Positions 55,892-64,000 of a stretch of DNA of 64,000 nt are shown here, piece after piece. The stretch comes from Clostridia bacterium. GTDB lineage: Bacteria > Bacillota > Clostridia > Christensenellales > Aristaeellaceae. The DNA is taken from the NCBI GenBank assembly GCA_017464305.1, contig JAFUDS010000026.1, positions 124,001 to 188,000 on the forward strand, written 5' to 3'. Positions within the stretch are counted from its first letter, which is position 1. Each line of letters opens with the position of its first letter. A program made the position numbers and the translations under genes. A model generated the notes under the pieces. The model ran no database searches and was not told the DNA's origin. It saw only the letters and a list, made by a program, of their open reading frames with translations.

Positions 55892-57520
55892 TTATTCCTC
55901 GCTGTAATTATCTGGCAGATCGTTTTCGAAAAGAACTGTATCCCCGGGATGGACTAAACTCCCCAGCAACTGTGCCGCTTCGCTCAAGCTGCCCACCACA
56001 TGGATCCGCTCCTTTGGAAAGCCCTGATCTGACAGCCCCTGGCGGAGGGCTTCGCTGCGCTTCTTCCCCACCAGGATCACCTCATCGCAGCAATCCGCCA
56101 TGGCTTGGCCGAATTCCCGATTGAGTTCTGCTTCCTGGTCGCCTAATTCCACCATTCCCGGCGTCACGATCAAGCGGCGGCCCGGAAATTGCTTCAGCGT
56201 CTGGAAGGCCTGCTTTGCGCCTCGGATATTGCTGTTAAAGGCATCATCCAGCACATTGAAGCCGCCTGGGTTCCGCTTCAGCTCCAGCCGATGCTCCACC
56301 GGCTTCAATTTACGGATTCCCCGGGCGATTTCTCGCCCGTTCAGCCCCAGCTTTAGACAAACGCTGGCGCAAAGGACGATATTGCGGATGTTCAGTTCAC
56401 CTAAAAGCTCCGTTTCGCAGGGGATGCGCTCCTGGGCGGTACAGAGCAGGAAATGGCTGCCCGAAGGGGATACCTGTAAATCTTCCACCCAGACATCATC
56501 CCGCTTTGAATTCAGGCCCGTCAGGAATTTTTCTTTCCTGGTCTTGGCCCATAATTCCGTCACGATGCCATCATCATCCGCGAAGAAGCAGGTCCCGTCC
56601 TCGGGAATCGCTTCCATCAGTTCATACTTGGTTTTCGTGATCCGCTCCTGGGTATGAAAGGTGTCCAGATGCTGGGGGCCTACGGAGGTCAGGAGACCAA
56701 TATGGGGATGAACCAGCCGGCACATCTCTTTAATATCTCCTACATGACGAGCACCCATCTCCGCCACAAAAACCCGATAGCCGGGCTCCAACTGGGTCCG
56801 GATCACCTTGGTTACGCCCATGGGAGTATTGAAGCTGGCTGGCGTTACCAGCGTAGGATATTTTTCACTTAACAGGGCACCCAGAATAAACTTGACGCTG
56901 GTTTTCCCCCAGGAGCCTGTAATGCCGATTCGGATCAAATCCGGCCGCTCCCGCAAAATGCGCTGGGCATCCCGGAAATATATCTCGCTGATTCCCTTTT
57001 CTATGGGCCAGGCGATCAGCCCGCCCAGCGCAATCCACAAAGGCAGAAGCAGCGGGAGGAGCACAAGACCGATATTGATCCATAGGCTCGCTTTCAATTG
57101 GCTCAATAGGAAGAACGCCGTCATGAAAACAAGGGTCCATACAATGGCGCAGACGATGTAGAGGCGCTTTACTCGAGGGGTAAATACCAGCTTTTTCTTC
57201 TCTTTTTGCTTTCTGGACCAAAGAAGCAGGCCATATCCCGTGGCGATCAGAACCAGTCCAGAGATCGCCAGGAGCAACCAACTGGTTTTGCTCCGGAAAA
57301 TGCGCCCGGCCAGGAGGGTCAGCAGCACCACCGTGGCCAGACATGCCCCCGGAATCCATCCTCGCAGCCCCTGTCTCCTTAGGGTTCGAAAATATCCTGG
57401 AAACTGGTAGCTCTCTAACTGAAACCAGTGGATTAATGTGCGGGCAGACAGCAGCGCCCCAGCCACCAGGCAGAGACACCACAGATCCGTCCCAATCAAT
57501 TCCACTGTGCTCAAAAACAT
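55892..57520 (-). CDS. murF: MurF-like Mur ligase with an N-terminal membrane domain
   Basis: A 542-residue protein. Residues 1-180 contain five hydrophobic helices (for example ACLATVVLLTLLAGRIF, LLLAISGLVLIATGYGLLLW) and lead into a Mur ligase core: ITGSWGKTSVKFILG (P-loop), GARHVGDIKEMC, TSVGPQHLDTFHT, LDDAFNSNIRGAKQAF and the C-terminal domain. MurF adds D-Ala-D-Ala to the UDP-muramoyl tripeptide in the cytosol, so a membrane anchor is odd. It sits next to ddl, which makes its substrate. It could also act on another Mur-type substrate. Confidence 0.88.
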   Translation of the reverse strand: MFLSTVELIGTDLWCLCLVAGALLSARTLIHWFQLESYQFPGYFRTLRRQGLRGWIPGACLATVVLLTLLAGRIFRSKTSWLLLAISGLVLIATGYGLLLWSRKQKEKKKLVFTPRVKRLYIVCAIVWTLVFMTAFFLLSQLKASLWINIGLVLLPLLLPLWIALGGLIAWPIEKGISEIYFRDAQRILRERPDLIRIGITGSWGKTSVKFILGALLSEKYPTLVTPASFNTPMGVTKVIRTQLEPGYRVFVAEMGARHVGDIKEMCRLVHPHIGLLTSVGPQHLDTFHTQERITKTKYELMEAIPEDGTCFFADDDGIVTELWAKTRKEKFLTGLNSKRDDVWVEDLQVSPSGSHFLLCTAQERIPCETELLGELNIRNIVLCASVCLKLGLNGREIARGIRKLKPVEHRLELKRNPGGFNVLDDAFNSNIRGAKQAFQTLKQFPGRRLIVTPGMVELGDQEAELNREFGQAMADCCDEVILVGKKRSEALRQGLSDQGFPKERIHVVGSLSEAAQLLGSLVHPGDTVLFENDLPDNYSEE

Positions 57521-57527
57521 CTTTGCT

Positions 57528-58307
57528 TCATGCCTCCGTTAGAAAATGATGTACGATAGCGTTGAATCGAGACGCTTGCTCCAGATAGGCGAAATGAGTT
57601 CCACCTTCCAGGATCACCAGCCCCGCATCCGAGATCAGCTTTTCCATCTCCTGCCCCATCCAAAGGGGCGTCTCCGTATCCGCGTCGCCCCAAATCAGGA
57701 GGACGCTTTGCTGAATCAGGGGGTACCTATCCCGCAGATCCAGATTGATCACCTTGACGAAGGTTTGGCGCATTTCTTCATCCAGGGCGTTATAATCCGC
57801 GCTGCCGTATTCCTTGCGGATCTTTGCTTCGTATTGTTCGCCGATCTTGCGCATCAGGGGGATCTTTTCCACCCGTTTCGCGAAGGCCTTTTTTCGTTGA
57901 AACTCCGCGGAACGCTTTTTTCCTTCCTCGGTGGGCTGGGACCGAAGGCCGGCCGCCCCGGTAAAGACCAATTTTGTAAACATTTCCGGCCATTGGCTGG
58001 CAACCCAGGTTGCCACCCGGCAGCCAAAGCTGTGCCCTACCGCGGCGCAGGGGAGAAAATGCAACTGCTGCAGCAGTTCCCGAAGGCATTCGGCATATTC
58101 AGGGACGCCCCAGGGCTCCGGCGGGCGACTGCTTTGGCCAAAGCCCGGAAAATCGATCAGTAATACCCGATGATCTCCCTGGAGGGCATTGGCCAGGTTC
58201 TCCATCAATTTGGTAGAGCAACCCCATCCATGCAGCAGGACGACCCTTTCGCCGTGATCTCCCCGCATTTCATAATAGACCTTCGCTCCCTTTGCCTGCG
58301 CGAACAT
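57528..58307 (-). CDS. Alpha/beta-fold hydrolase
   Basis: A 259-residue alpha/beta hydrolase. The oxyanion motif is VVLLHGWGCST, the nucleophile elbow is AVGHSFGCRVA (Ser in GHSFG), the acid is probably the Asp in LIWGDADTETP and the histidine is in LEGGTHFAYLE. The substrate is unknown. It lies next to the MurF-like gene, with a spacing of 7 bases, and probably belongs to this cell-wall operon. Confidence 0.9.
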   Translation of the reverse strand: MFAQAKGAKVYYEMRGDHGERVVLLHGWGCSTKLMENLANALQGDHRVLLIDFPGFGQSSRPPEPWGVPEYAECLRELLQQLHFLPCAAVGHSFGCRVATWVASQWPEMFTKLVFTGAAGLRSQPTEEGKKRSAEFQRKKAFAKRVEKIPLMRKIGEQYEAKIRKEYGSADYNALDEEMRQTFVKVINLDLRDRYPLIQQSVLLIWGDADTETPLWMGQEMEKLISDAGLVILEGGTHFAYLEQASRFNAIVHHFLTEA

Positions 58308-58319
58308 AGATCCCCCCGC

Positions 58320-58781
58320 TTATGCTTCTCCTACCCGCCAGATATATCTTTCCTTGCGGGCGCTGATGTCGTATTTTTTTTGCCAATATTTCGCTACCGG
58401 AACCTCGCTTTCCCACAGACATCCCAGTGCCTTGCAGGTTTTCCGGCTGGCTTGATTGTCCGGGTCGGTGGTAATGATTACGGAGCTCTTTCCGCTCCGA
58501 AGAATCTCCTCCCTAATCAATCTGCAGGCCTTTTCCGCATATCGATGCCCCCTCCAGGCCGGGTCAACGTGATATCCGATATGGCCGAAATAATAAATCG
58601 CTTCGCTTTCTCCTGGACGATAGGAAAGTTGGCCGATCTCCTGCCGGGATCCATGAAGAGTAATCCGCCAGTTCCTTTCCTGGCCAAAACCCAGCTCCTT
58701 TTCCGGAGGAGAAAGGCGAATCGGAATTAAATCGATTTCGCCATCGGAGAATTCCGCTCCGCGGAAAAACGGCCAATTCAT
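58320..58781 (-). CDS. GNAT-family acetyltransferase
   Basis: A 153-residue RimJ/RimL-like acetyltransferase. The acetyl-CoA binding motif is seen in HVDPAWRGHRYAEKACRLI, and TTDPDNQASRKTCKALGC is the usual C-terminal turn. The ATG overlaps the pfkB stop as TAATG, so it is translationally coupled to the sugar kinase. The acceptor is unknown. Confidence 0.88.
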   Translation of the reverse strand: MNWPFFRGAEFSDGEIDLIPIRLSPPEKELGFGQERNWRITLHGSRQEIGQLSYRPGESEAIYYFGHIGYHVDPAWRGHRYAEKACRLIREEILRSGKSSVIITTDPDNQASRKTCKALGCLWESEVPVAKYWQKKYDISARKERYIWRVGEA

Positions 58782-59707
58782 TAAACCTCCTGAATGCGAA
58801 CCTGATCTAACAGGCTGTAGAAATCCTCCGGAACGATGAGCTGCGTCCCTTCCGTCATGACGCTGGCGGCTCCAGCAGCTACACCATACTTAAAGGCCCG
58901 TCCCATGTCCTTTTCCTTCTCGTATCCCAGCAGCATGCCGCCAATCATCGCGTCTCCCGCTCCAACGGTGGACTTGGTGGCCACCCGAAGGGCCGGCGCG
59001 AAGAGCGTACGCTCCTGATCCACGTACATGGCCCCCATGGCGCCCATGGAGATCACCGCATGTTCCACCCCCAGGCGAATGAAGAGCAGCGCCGCATCCC
59101 GGATGGAGCGCATGGTCCGCAATTCCAGCCCCAGGGTCATTTCCATCTCGTGCAGATTGGGCTTAATTAGGAAGGGATGCGCCCCCTTGGCCGCCAGCTC
59201 CAGCTCCGCGCCCTCTGTATCCAGGATGCACTTTTTCCCTTCCAGCGCTTTCATCAAATCCCGATACACCCCCTGGGGACATCCCGGGGGAACGCTGCCC
59301 GTCAGCACCACCACATCGCTGTCCGCCGTCTTTTCCTTCGCCAGGTCAAAGAAATCCTGAAGCTGCTTTTCCTCCACCCGGGCGCCGGACTCATTTAATT
59401 CCGTGATTCCTTTTTCGTCCTTCAGCACCAGCTTTAAATTTGTCCGCACCTTGCCGGGCACCCGGAGGAAATGATGCTTCAATCCCTCGGCGTCCATCAT
59501 GGCGGACAGCTGATCTCCGCCGTTTTCCCCCATGATGCCGATGCATTGCACATCCAGCCCCAGGCGCTGAGCTACAACGGCCACGTTGATCCCCTTGCCG
59601 CCCAGATCCTCCCTCAGCTCTCGAATGCGGTTAACTTCACCCAATTTCAGGCTGTCCATCTCCACCGCTTTGTCAAAGCTGGGGTTGAGACAAATGGTCG
59701 TAATCAC
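58781..59707 (-). CDS. 1-phosphofructokinase family (PfkB) sugar-phosphate kinase
   Basis: A 308-residue PfkB kinase. It starts with ITTICLNPSFDKAVEMD, has the LGGKGINVAVVAQRLG motif, and the C-terminal GAGDAMIGGMLLGY (the catalytic Asp and the anion hole). It resembles FruK/LacC; the substrate may be fructose 1-phosphate or tagatose 6-phosphate. GTG at 59707 follows GGGGGTGAT; the longer frame is not supported. No PTS gene is adjacent. Confidence 0.9.
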   Translation of the reverse strand: MITTICLNPSFDKAVEMDSLKLGEVNRIRELREDLGGKGINVAVVAQRLGLDVQCIGIMGENGGDQLSAMMDAEGLKHHFLRVPGKVRTNLKLVLKDEKGITELNESGARVEEKQLQDFFDLAKEKTADSDVVVLTGSVPPGCPQGVYRDLMKALEGKKCILDTEGAELELAAKGAHPFLIKPNLHEMEMTLGLELRTMRSIRDAALLFIRLGVEHAVISMGAMGAMYVDQERTLFAPALRVATKSTVGAGDAMIGGMLLGYEKEKDMGRAFKYGVAAGAASVMTEGTQLIVPEDFYSLLDQVRIQEV

Positions 59708-59734
59708 GAAATCACCCCCACAAAAATACAGTTT

Positions 59735-59763
59735 ATTATACCATCCCAGCCCTGCTTGCGCAA
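59735..59763 (-). promoter_or_regulatory. Promoter for the pfkB-GNAT pair
   Basis: On the minus strand TTGCGC (59763-59758) and TATAAT (59740-59735) are 17 bases apart, about 30 bases before the GTG. Confidence 0.82.
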
Positions 59764-59816
59764 CCGTCGAATCTGGTTCTTCCCTCTTGGGCATGGGCGG
59801 ATTCGCGGATTGTGGA

Positions 59817-59851
59817 TAAAAAAAACGAACCGACAGCAATCTATCGGTTCG
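59817..59851 (-). terminator. Terminator of yajC
   Basis: On the minus strand CGAACCGA pairs with TCGGTTCG and is followed by a run of eight T. Confidence 0.92.
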
Positions 59852-59866
59852 AAACAAGGCCCTGGT

Positions 59867-60253
59867 TCAGTTCAGCGCTTCCGCGTCGTTTTCGATGGTA
59901 ATCTCTTCCACACTGCGGATGCCCCAGCGGGCTACGACCATGCTCAGATTATCCCGGCCCACGGACAGGGTCACGGTGTCATCCTTGATGCCAACAATAG
60001 TGCCGTAAATGCCGCCAATGGTGCATACCCGGTCACCGGCCTTCAGGTTGTTCAGCATTTCCTTGACCTGCTTGTCCTTTTTCCTTTGGGGACGAATCAG
60101 GAAGAAATAGAACACCACGAAGATCAGCACCATGGGCAGGAAGGTGGAAATCAGCGCGGCGACAGGATTCATCGCCGCCTCTTCCCCTGCGGCTTCCACG
60201 GCCGCGGCTTCTTCCGCCAGGGCGGTAGAGATTCCAAAAAGTTTCTCAATCAT
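59867..60253 (-). CDS. yajC: Preprotein translocase subunit YajC
   Basis: A 128-residue protein with one membrane helix (FLPMVLIFVVFYFFLIRPQ) and a basic stretch RPQRKKDKQVKEMLNNL, then a small beta domain (KAGDRVCTIGGIYGTIVGI). YajC associates with SecDF-YidC. It has an Ala/Glu-rich N-terminal segment before the helix, longer than usual. Monocistronic, with its own promoter and terminator; secD/secF are not in the window. Confidence 0.93.
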   Translation of the reverse strand: MIEKLFGISTALAEEAAAVEAAGEEAAMNPVAALISTFLPMVLIFVVFYFFLIRPQRKKDKQVKEMLNNLKAGDRVCTIGGIYGTIVGIKDDTVTLSVGRDNLSMVVARWGIRSVEEITIENDAEALN

Positions 60254-60293
60254 TTTTACGTTAACTCCTTTTCATTCATTAGGCCCGGAGGGG

Positions 60294-60322
60294 ATTATAA
60301 CAGAATGCCTTCCCCCGTGCAA
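60294..60322 (-). promoter_or_regulatory. Promoter for yajC
   Basis: On the minus strand TTGCAC (60322-60317) and TATAAT (60299-60294) are 17 bases apart. A hairpin CCGTGC/GCACGG overlaps the -35 region. Confidence 0.85.
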
Positions 60323-60336
60323 GCCCGGCACGGAAA

Positions 60337-60702
60337 TTACTGCAAGGGCCGGGTGGCGATGATATTCACACCGGTGTCACAAACATTGGGCAGAACCACC
60401 TGCCCCAGGGAGATGGGCGCGGAAATTTGGACAGCCCTTAACTGTTCCATCACCTGGCTGATGAGCCGCTTTGGCACCGGCTCCGCCGTTTTGACAGAGA
60501 GGGGCGTGGCGCTATTCTCCACCGGAATGACAGCGGTAATCATCCGCAGGGGCAAGGTGCATTCCTGATGGGCATATTTCTCACCCCGGGGGCAGGTATT
60601 CCCCTTCACGGAAATTACCTCGTTCGCGTCGTTCAGCGTCACGGTCATCCGGCACCCGACGGGGCAATTGATACAAGTGATCACCTGTTCCATGCTCATC
60701 AT
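60337..60702 (-). CDS. DUF1667 family Cys-rich protein
   Basis: A 121-residue small protein with ITCINCPVGCRMTV and GNTCPRGEKYA, four Cys that could bind a metal or Fe-S cluster. DUF1667 proteins are found next to glycerol-3-phosphate dehydrogenase-like flavoproteins in Firmicutes, as here. The gene starts at 60702 or 60699 (ATG repeated) and overlaps the preceding flavoprotein stop as ATGA. Function is inferred to support electron transfer for that enzyme. Confidence 0.9.
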   Translation of the reverse strand: MMSMEQVITCINCPVGCRMTVTLNDANEVISVKGNTCPRGEKYAHQECTLPLRMITAVIPVENSATPLSVKTAEPVPKRLISQVMEQLRAVQISAPISLGQVVLPNVCDTGVNIIATRPLQ

Positions 60703-61967
60703 TCCGCTCCTTTCTCAATCCGCACTACCACGGGTTCGCTGCCATCCAGGCCATCAAACGCCTCCGGCTTCAGCGTATAGGCGGCCATCTCTCCCGGGGT
60801 AAAGATCATGGCCTTTCGGCGCAGCAGCTCCTTCCCGCCACAGGAGATGACCGCGGAAGCATTGCGGAAAACGCCGGAGGGCCGGAACATGAGCGTAACC
60901 GCCTCCTGGGGATGCAACTGAATCATCTGGGGAACCGTTCCCCGAACGCCTTCGCCGTCCTCCACCCGCAGGAAGGCTTTGTCTTCCTGGCTGGCGCGAA
61001 CGAACCTGGCGGCGGCATGGCCAGCTCGGAAGCTTTCGTTGGAAACGTGGTCTACCAGGTCATGCACGTGCAGCACATTGCCGCAGGCGAATACGCCCGG
61101 CACGGAGGTCTCAAAGGTATCCGTCACAACAGCCCCAGAGGTGGCGGGAGAGATCTGAACCCCTGCCCCCTCGCTCAGCTCGTTCTCCGGAATCAAGCCC
61201 ACGGACAGCAGCAGGGTATCGCATTCAAATACCATCTCCGTGCCCGGAATGGGCCGTCGCTGTGCATCCACCTGGGATACGGTCACGCTCTCCAGCCGTT
61301 CCTTCCCCTGAATATCCGTCACGGTGTGGGACAGATACAGAGGAATGTCGTAATCGTTCAAGCATTGAACAATATTCCGGTTCAAGCCGGAGGAGAAAGG
61401 CATAATCTCCACGCAGGCCAGCACCTTCGCGCCCTGCAACGTCATTCTGCGGGCCATGATCAGCCCAATATCGCCTGACCCCAGAATCACTACTCGTTTT
61501 CCGGGCAGATAGCCCTCCAGGTTAACAAAGCGTTGAGCGGTGCCGGCGGAATAGATGCCGGCGCACCTGGTTCCGGGCGTGCACAGCGCTCCCCGGGGCC
61601 GCTCCCGGCATCCCATGGCCAGGATAATGGCACCTGCCTCGATAAAGCGTAGCCCCTTTTCCCGGGAAATGCAGGTGACCACCCGATCTGGAGAGACCGC
61701 CAGGACGGTGGTATCACACTCGATATCGATGTTCAGTTCCTTGGCTCGGTCGATATCCCGCTGCGCGTATTCCGGGCCCGTCAGCTCCTCCTTGAAGCGA
61801 TGGAGGCCGAAACCATTATGGATGCACTGCCGAAGGATTCCGCCGGGGTTGCTTTCCCGTTCCAGCACCAGCAGGGATTCAATTCCATCCTCCCGGGCGG
61901 CAATGGCTGCCGCCAGCCCGGCTGGGCCAGCGCCGATAATCAGGATATCCACATGCTGTCGATTCAT
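60699..61967 (-). CDS. FAD/NAD(P)-binding oxidoreductase (GlpB/NADH-oxidase-like flavoprotein)
   Basis: A 422-residue flavoprotein. It has the N-terminal FAD motif VDILIIGAGPAGLAAAIAARE, a second nucleotide-binding GSGDIGLIMARRMTLQG, and CGNVLHVHDLVDHVS. These match flavoproteins of the Firmicutes GlpA-type operon that sit between the first dehydrogenase and DUF1667. ATG at 61967 overlaps the preceding stop (ATGA); the longer frame is ignored. Electron acceptor unknown. Confidence 0.9.
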   Translation of the reverse strand: MNRQHVDILIIGAGPAGLAAAIAAREDGIESLLVLERESNPGGILRQCIHNGFGLHRFKEELTGPEYAQRDIDRAKELNIDIECDTTVLAVSPDRVVTCISREKGLRFIEAGAIILAMGCRERPRGALCTPGTRCAGIYSAGTAQRFVNLEGYLPGKRVVILGSGDIGLIMARRMTLQGAKVLACVEIMPFSSGLNRNIVQCLNDYDIPLYLSHTVTDIQGKERLESVTVSQVDAQRRPIPGTEMVFECDTLLLSVGLIPENELSEGAGVQISPATSGAVVTDTFETSVPGVFACGNVLHVHDLVDHVSNESFRAGHAAARFVRASQEDKAFLRVEDGEGVRGTVPQMIQLHPQEAVTLMFRPSGVFRNASAVISCGGKELLRRKAMIFTPGEMAAYTLKPEAFDGLDGSEPVVVRIEKGAE

Positions 61968-63427
61968 GCCTGCTCCCTCCCTTCGGCTTCTTTCGTCAGG
62001 GTTCCTGTCAGCAAATAACTGTTTCCGCCGTTTTTCGTAATATCCTGCAGCGGGATTCCCGTTTCCCGGGAGATGATGGCGGCGACCCTGGGACTGCAGA
62101 AGCCGCCCTGGCATCTTCCCATGCCGGCCCGGGTACGCCGCTTCACAGCGTCAATATGCGTGGCCGGAACTGGGCAATGGGTCGCGGCCACGATTTCCGC
62201 CTCCGTAATCACTTCGCATCGGCAGATGATGTTGCCGTAGAGAGGATTTTCTACCAGGGCTTTTTCCTGCTCCTCCGGTGTCATTTCCCGGAAGGGGATC
62301 GCAGGCTTCTGATAGGGTGCCAGCTCCGCCTTCGCAGGGAGATGTTGTTCCCCAGCGATCTGTTCCGCCAGCGCTTTCCCGATGGCCGGCGCGGAGGAAA
62401 GGCCAGGACTTTCGATGCCGACGGCTTCATAAGCTCTCGGGCAGCCTTCCACAGCCCCCAGAATAAAGTCGCCTCCCTCCTCATGGGCCCGGACGCCGCT
62501 GAAATTGGTAATATTGGTTCTCAGGGAAACCTTCGGCCAGGTAAGCCGTACCTTCTCCATGACGGAATCCAGGCCGGACTGGGTGGTCTCCGTGTTCAGG
62601 GGATCGTCGATATCCTCCGCGCTGGGCCCCAGCAGCACATTCCCGTGCACCGTGGGAGAAACCAGCACGCCCTTTCCCATCTTGGAAGGGCACTGGAAAA
62701 TCGTCCTCTCAAAGGGTGCTTCCTTCGGCCGGTCCAGAAGATAGTATTGTCCCCGACGGTGGGTGATATGCAGCGGATGGGAGGATAGCTGATTATGCAG
62801 CCTGGCGGAGGAGCTGCCTGCGCAGTTGACCAAAATACGGCAGCGCCACTCCCCTTTGCTGGTATGAACCACAAAGCCGCCTTCCGCGTCGTGCTCGATG
62901 GCTGATACTTCTTCACCGAAATGGAAGGACACCCCGTTCAGGGCCGCGTCATCCGCCAGGGCAAAGGTCAGCTCATAGGGGCTGACAACGCCGCTGGTGG
63001 GAACCAGCAGGGCACAGCAAGCCTGGGGATTTAAATTGGGCTCCAGGGATAAAAGCTCCTCCCGCTCAATGATCCGCAGGTCGGGGACGCCATTAGCTAC
63101 GCCCCGGTCCAGCAGCTCCTGCAGGGTCGCCCGATCCTCCTCCGAAAAGCCCACCACCAGCGCGCCACAGCGGCGATAAGGCACGCCCAACTCTTCACAC
63201 AGGGTCGGAAAAACGTTGGCGCCGGCCACGTTGTACTTTGCCTTTAACGTGCCGGGTACAGCGTCATATCCAGCATGAACGATACCGCTGTTGGCCTTGG
63301 AAGCGCCTTCCGCAACATCCCAGGCCTGATCCACCACCGCGATCTTCGCCTCATATCGACTGAGCTCCCGGGCCAGCGCACAGCCAATGACCCCGCCGCC
63401 GATAATCAGAATATCGGTGTTTTTCAT
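61964..63427 (-). CDS. FAD-dependent glycerol-3-phosphate dehydrogenase-like protein with [2Fe-2S] BFD domain
   Basis: A 487-residue flavoprotein of the DAO/GlpA class. It starts TDILIIGGGVIGCALARELSRY, and shows SGIVHAGYDAVPGTLKAKYN. The C-terminal 85 residues hold the BFD-like motif IICRCEVITEAEIVAA with GMGRCQGGFCSPR, where four cysteines can bind [2Fe-2S]. The usual role is oxidation of glycerol 3-phosphate (or a related hydroxy acid). It starts 15 bases after the dnaX stop and is the first of a three-gene unit. glpK and glpF are not in the window. Confidence 0.88.
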   Translation of the reverse strand: MKNTDILIIGGGVIGCALARELSRYEAKIAVVDQAWDVAEGASKANSGIVHAGYDAVPGTLKAKYNVAGANVFPTLCEELGVPYRRCGALVVGFSEEDRATLQELLDRGVANGVPDLRIIEREELLSLEPNLNPQACCALLVPTSGVVSPYELTFALADDAALNGVSFHFGEEVSAIEHDAEGGFVVHTSKGEWRCRILVNCAGSSSARLHNQLSSHPLHITHRRGQYYLLDRPKEAPFERTIFQCPSKMGKGVLVSPTVHGNVLLGPSAEDIDDPLNTETTQSGLDSVMEKVRLTWPKVSLRTNITNFSGVRAHEEGGDFILGAVEGCPRAYEAVGIESPGLSSAPAIGKALAEQIAGEQHLPAKAELAPYQKPAIPFREMTPEEQEKALVENPLYGNIICRCEVITEAEIVAATHCPVPATHIDAVKRRTRAGMGRCQGGFCSPRVAAIISRETGIPLQDITKNGGNSYLLTGTLTKEAEGREQA

Positions 63428-63442
63428 TGGGAAAACCTCCTT

Positions 63443-64000
63443 TTATGCTTGGGGTAACTCATCCACCACATCCACCGGCTCCTCGCCGAAGGTGCTGTAG
63501 AGCTCCTCCAGATAAGCCTCATCCGAGGCATCCTCCGTCTTTTGCTGCTCCTGCGCGCTGTCATAGGCGATGAAGGTACAGGGAACCCCCGCCGCTTCTG
63601 TGAGCGCTTCCTCGATTTTAATTTTGCGCTGCTCCATGTTCAGGCTCTTTGCCACCACGTCGAAGGTAGGATTGGCCTTCCATCGATATTCCGTGCCATC
63701 CGAGCCCATATATTGTCCCATCAGGAACATGCCATGAATGCCTGGCTCCGTCTTTTGCAGCTGCTTCAGCGCTTCCTTCCATATTTCATCCGCGCCGCGG
63801 CCCGTAGGTGTCAAAGTCTTTTGCTTTGGCGCAGCAGGAGTTTCTTTGGGAGAACCGCCTTTTCCAGAGGCTTTCCTGGGCGCTTTCTCAGCTACTTCAG
63901 AGGCTGCGGCTGAAACAACAACGCCCTGGGCCAATTGATCCTGCAGCTGGGCGATCTTCCCTTCCAGCTCCGCGATCCGGTCGTTCAGCGCCAGCGTATC
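63443..64000 (-). CDS. dnaX: DNA polymerase III gamma/tau subunit, C-terminal part (runs off the window)
   Basis: 185 codons of the 3' end of dnaX remain open upstream to the window edge. It has a coiled segment (DRIAELEGKIAQLQDQL), a Lys/Pro/Ala linker, then EIWKEALKQLQKTEPGIHGMF, FDVVAKSLNMEQ and EALTEAAGVPCTFIAYD, which look like the C-terminal domain of DnaX in Firmicutes. The ATPase part is outside. ybaB-recR, its normal partners, are at 5.1-6.1 kb instead. Identification rests on the C-terminal pattern only, so the family call is good but not certain. Confidence 0.75.
   Translation of the reverse strand, partial: DTLALNDRIAELEGKIAQLQDQLAQGVVVSAAASEVAEKAPRKASGKGGSPKETPAAPKQKTLTPTGRGADEIWKEALKQLQKTEPGIHGMFLMGQYMGSDGTEYRWKANPTFDVVAKSLNMEQRKIKIEEALTEAAGVPCTFIAYDSAQEQQKTEDASDEAYLEELYSTFGEEPVDVVDELPQA

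Noticed and set aside
60315..60333. Hairpin CCGTGC/GCACGG after the DUF1667 gene as terminator
   Set aside because: No T-run follows on either strand; it overlaps the yajC -35 and is probably incidental.

Overview
This 64 kb window is ordinary chromosomal sequence from a bacterium that is almost certainly an anaerobic Clostridia-type Bacillota, perhaps a gut or rumen lineage such as Christensenellales or Oscillospirales (the lineage is inference). The evidence is an Rnf complex, pyruvate phosphate dikinase, the Bacillus-like order of a SpoVB/YabM flippase, YabN (MazG) and YabO (RqcP), a dxs-tlyA-nadK-argR-recN cluster, strong AGGAGG ribosome binding sites, sigma-A type promoters and a moderately high GC content. 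There is no phage, insertion sequence, CRISPR array or rRNA operon. Genes are densely packed with many ATGA overlaps, and no gap without a gene exceeds about 300 bases.

Region 1 (1-8.3 kb): an antiporter or anion permease fragment, then a type II topoisomerase pair (parE-parC or gyrB-gyrA), ybaB, recR, rmuC and galM. Region 2 (8.3-10.3 kb, minus): xylB overlapping nrdR. Region 3 (10.3-17.3 kb, plus): a six-gene copper cluster made of a DUF2318 lipoprotein, an HMA-SafE-cupredoxin fusion, a CopA ATPase with HMA domains at both ends, a small secreted protein and a two-component system. Region 4 (17.3-20.6 kb): an RsuA-type pseudouridine synthase, proA, smpB next to tmRNA (ssrA), and a tRNA-Leu. 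Region 5 (20.7-24.9 kb, minus): an iron/polyamine-type ABC importer with a fused double permease and an attenuator-like hairpin after the binding protein. Region 6 (25.1-30.2 kb): two different Trk/Ktr potassium systems transcribed divergently.

Region 7 (30.2-34.7 kb, plus): lipid flippase, YabN/MazG, RqcP and a fused IspDF. Region 8 (34.8-38.3 kb, minus): a secreted protein of unknown function, dus and upp. Region 9 (38.4-41.1 kb, plus): a long lgt, a serine hydrolase and recX, with overlapping ends. Region 10 (41.2-48.8 kb, minus): ppdK, then an rnf operon in the order rnfC-D-E-A-B with no rnfG. Region 11 (48.9-54.6 kb, minus): recN, argR, nadK, tlyA and dxs. Region 12 (54.7-58.8 kb, minus): ddl, a membrane-anchored MurF-like ligase, an alpha/beta hydrolase and GNAT. 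Region 13 (58.8-64 kb, minus): pfkB, yajC, a three-gene glycerol-3-phosphate-dehydrogenase-like flavoprotein operon with a DUF1667 protein, and the 3' end of dnaX.

The points most worth a second look are the copper cluster with its triple-domain fusion, the rnf operon lacking the rnfG flavoprotein gene, the palindromes placed inside promoters, the membrane-fused MurF next to Ddl, and the extended Lgt. Start sites were moved downstream of the longest reading frame wherever a good ribosome binding site and family conservation agreed.
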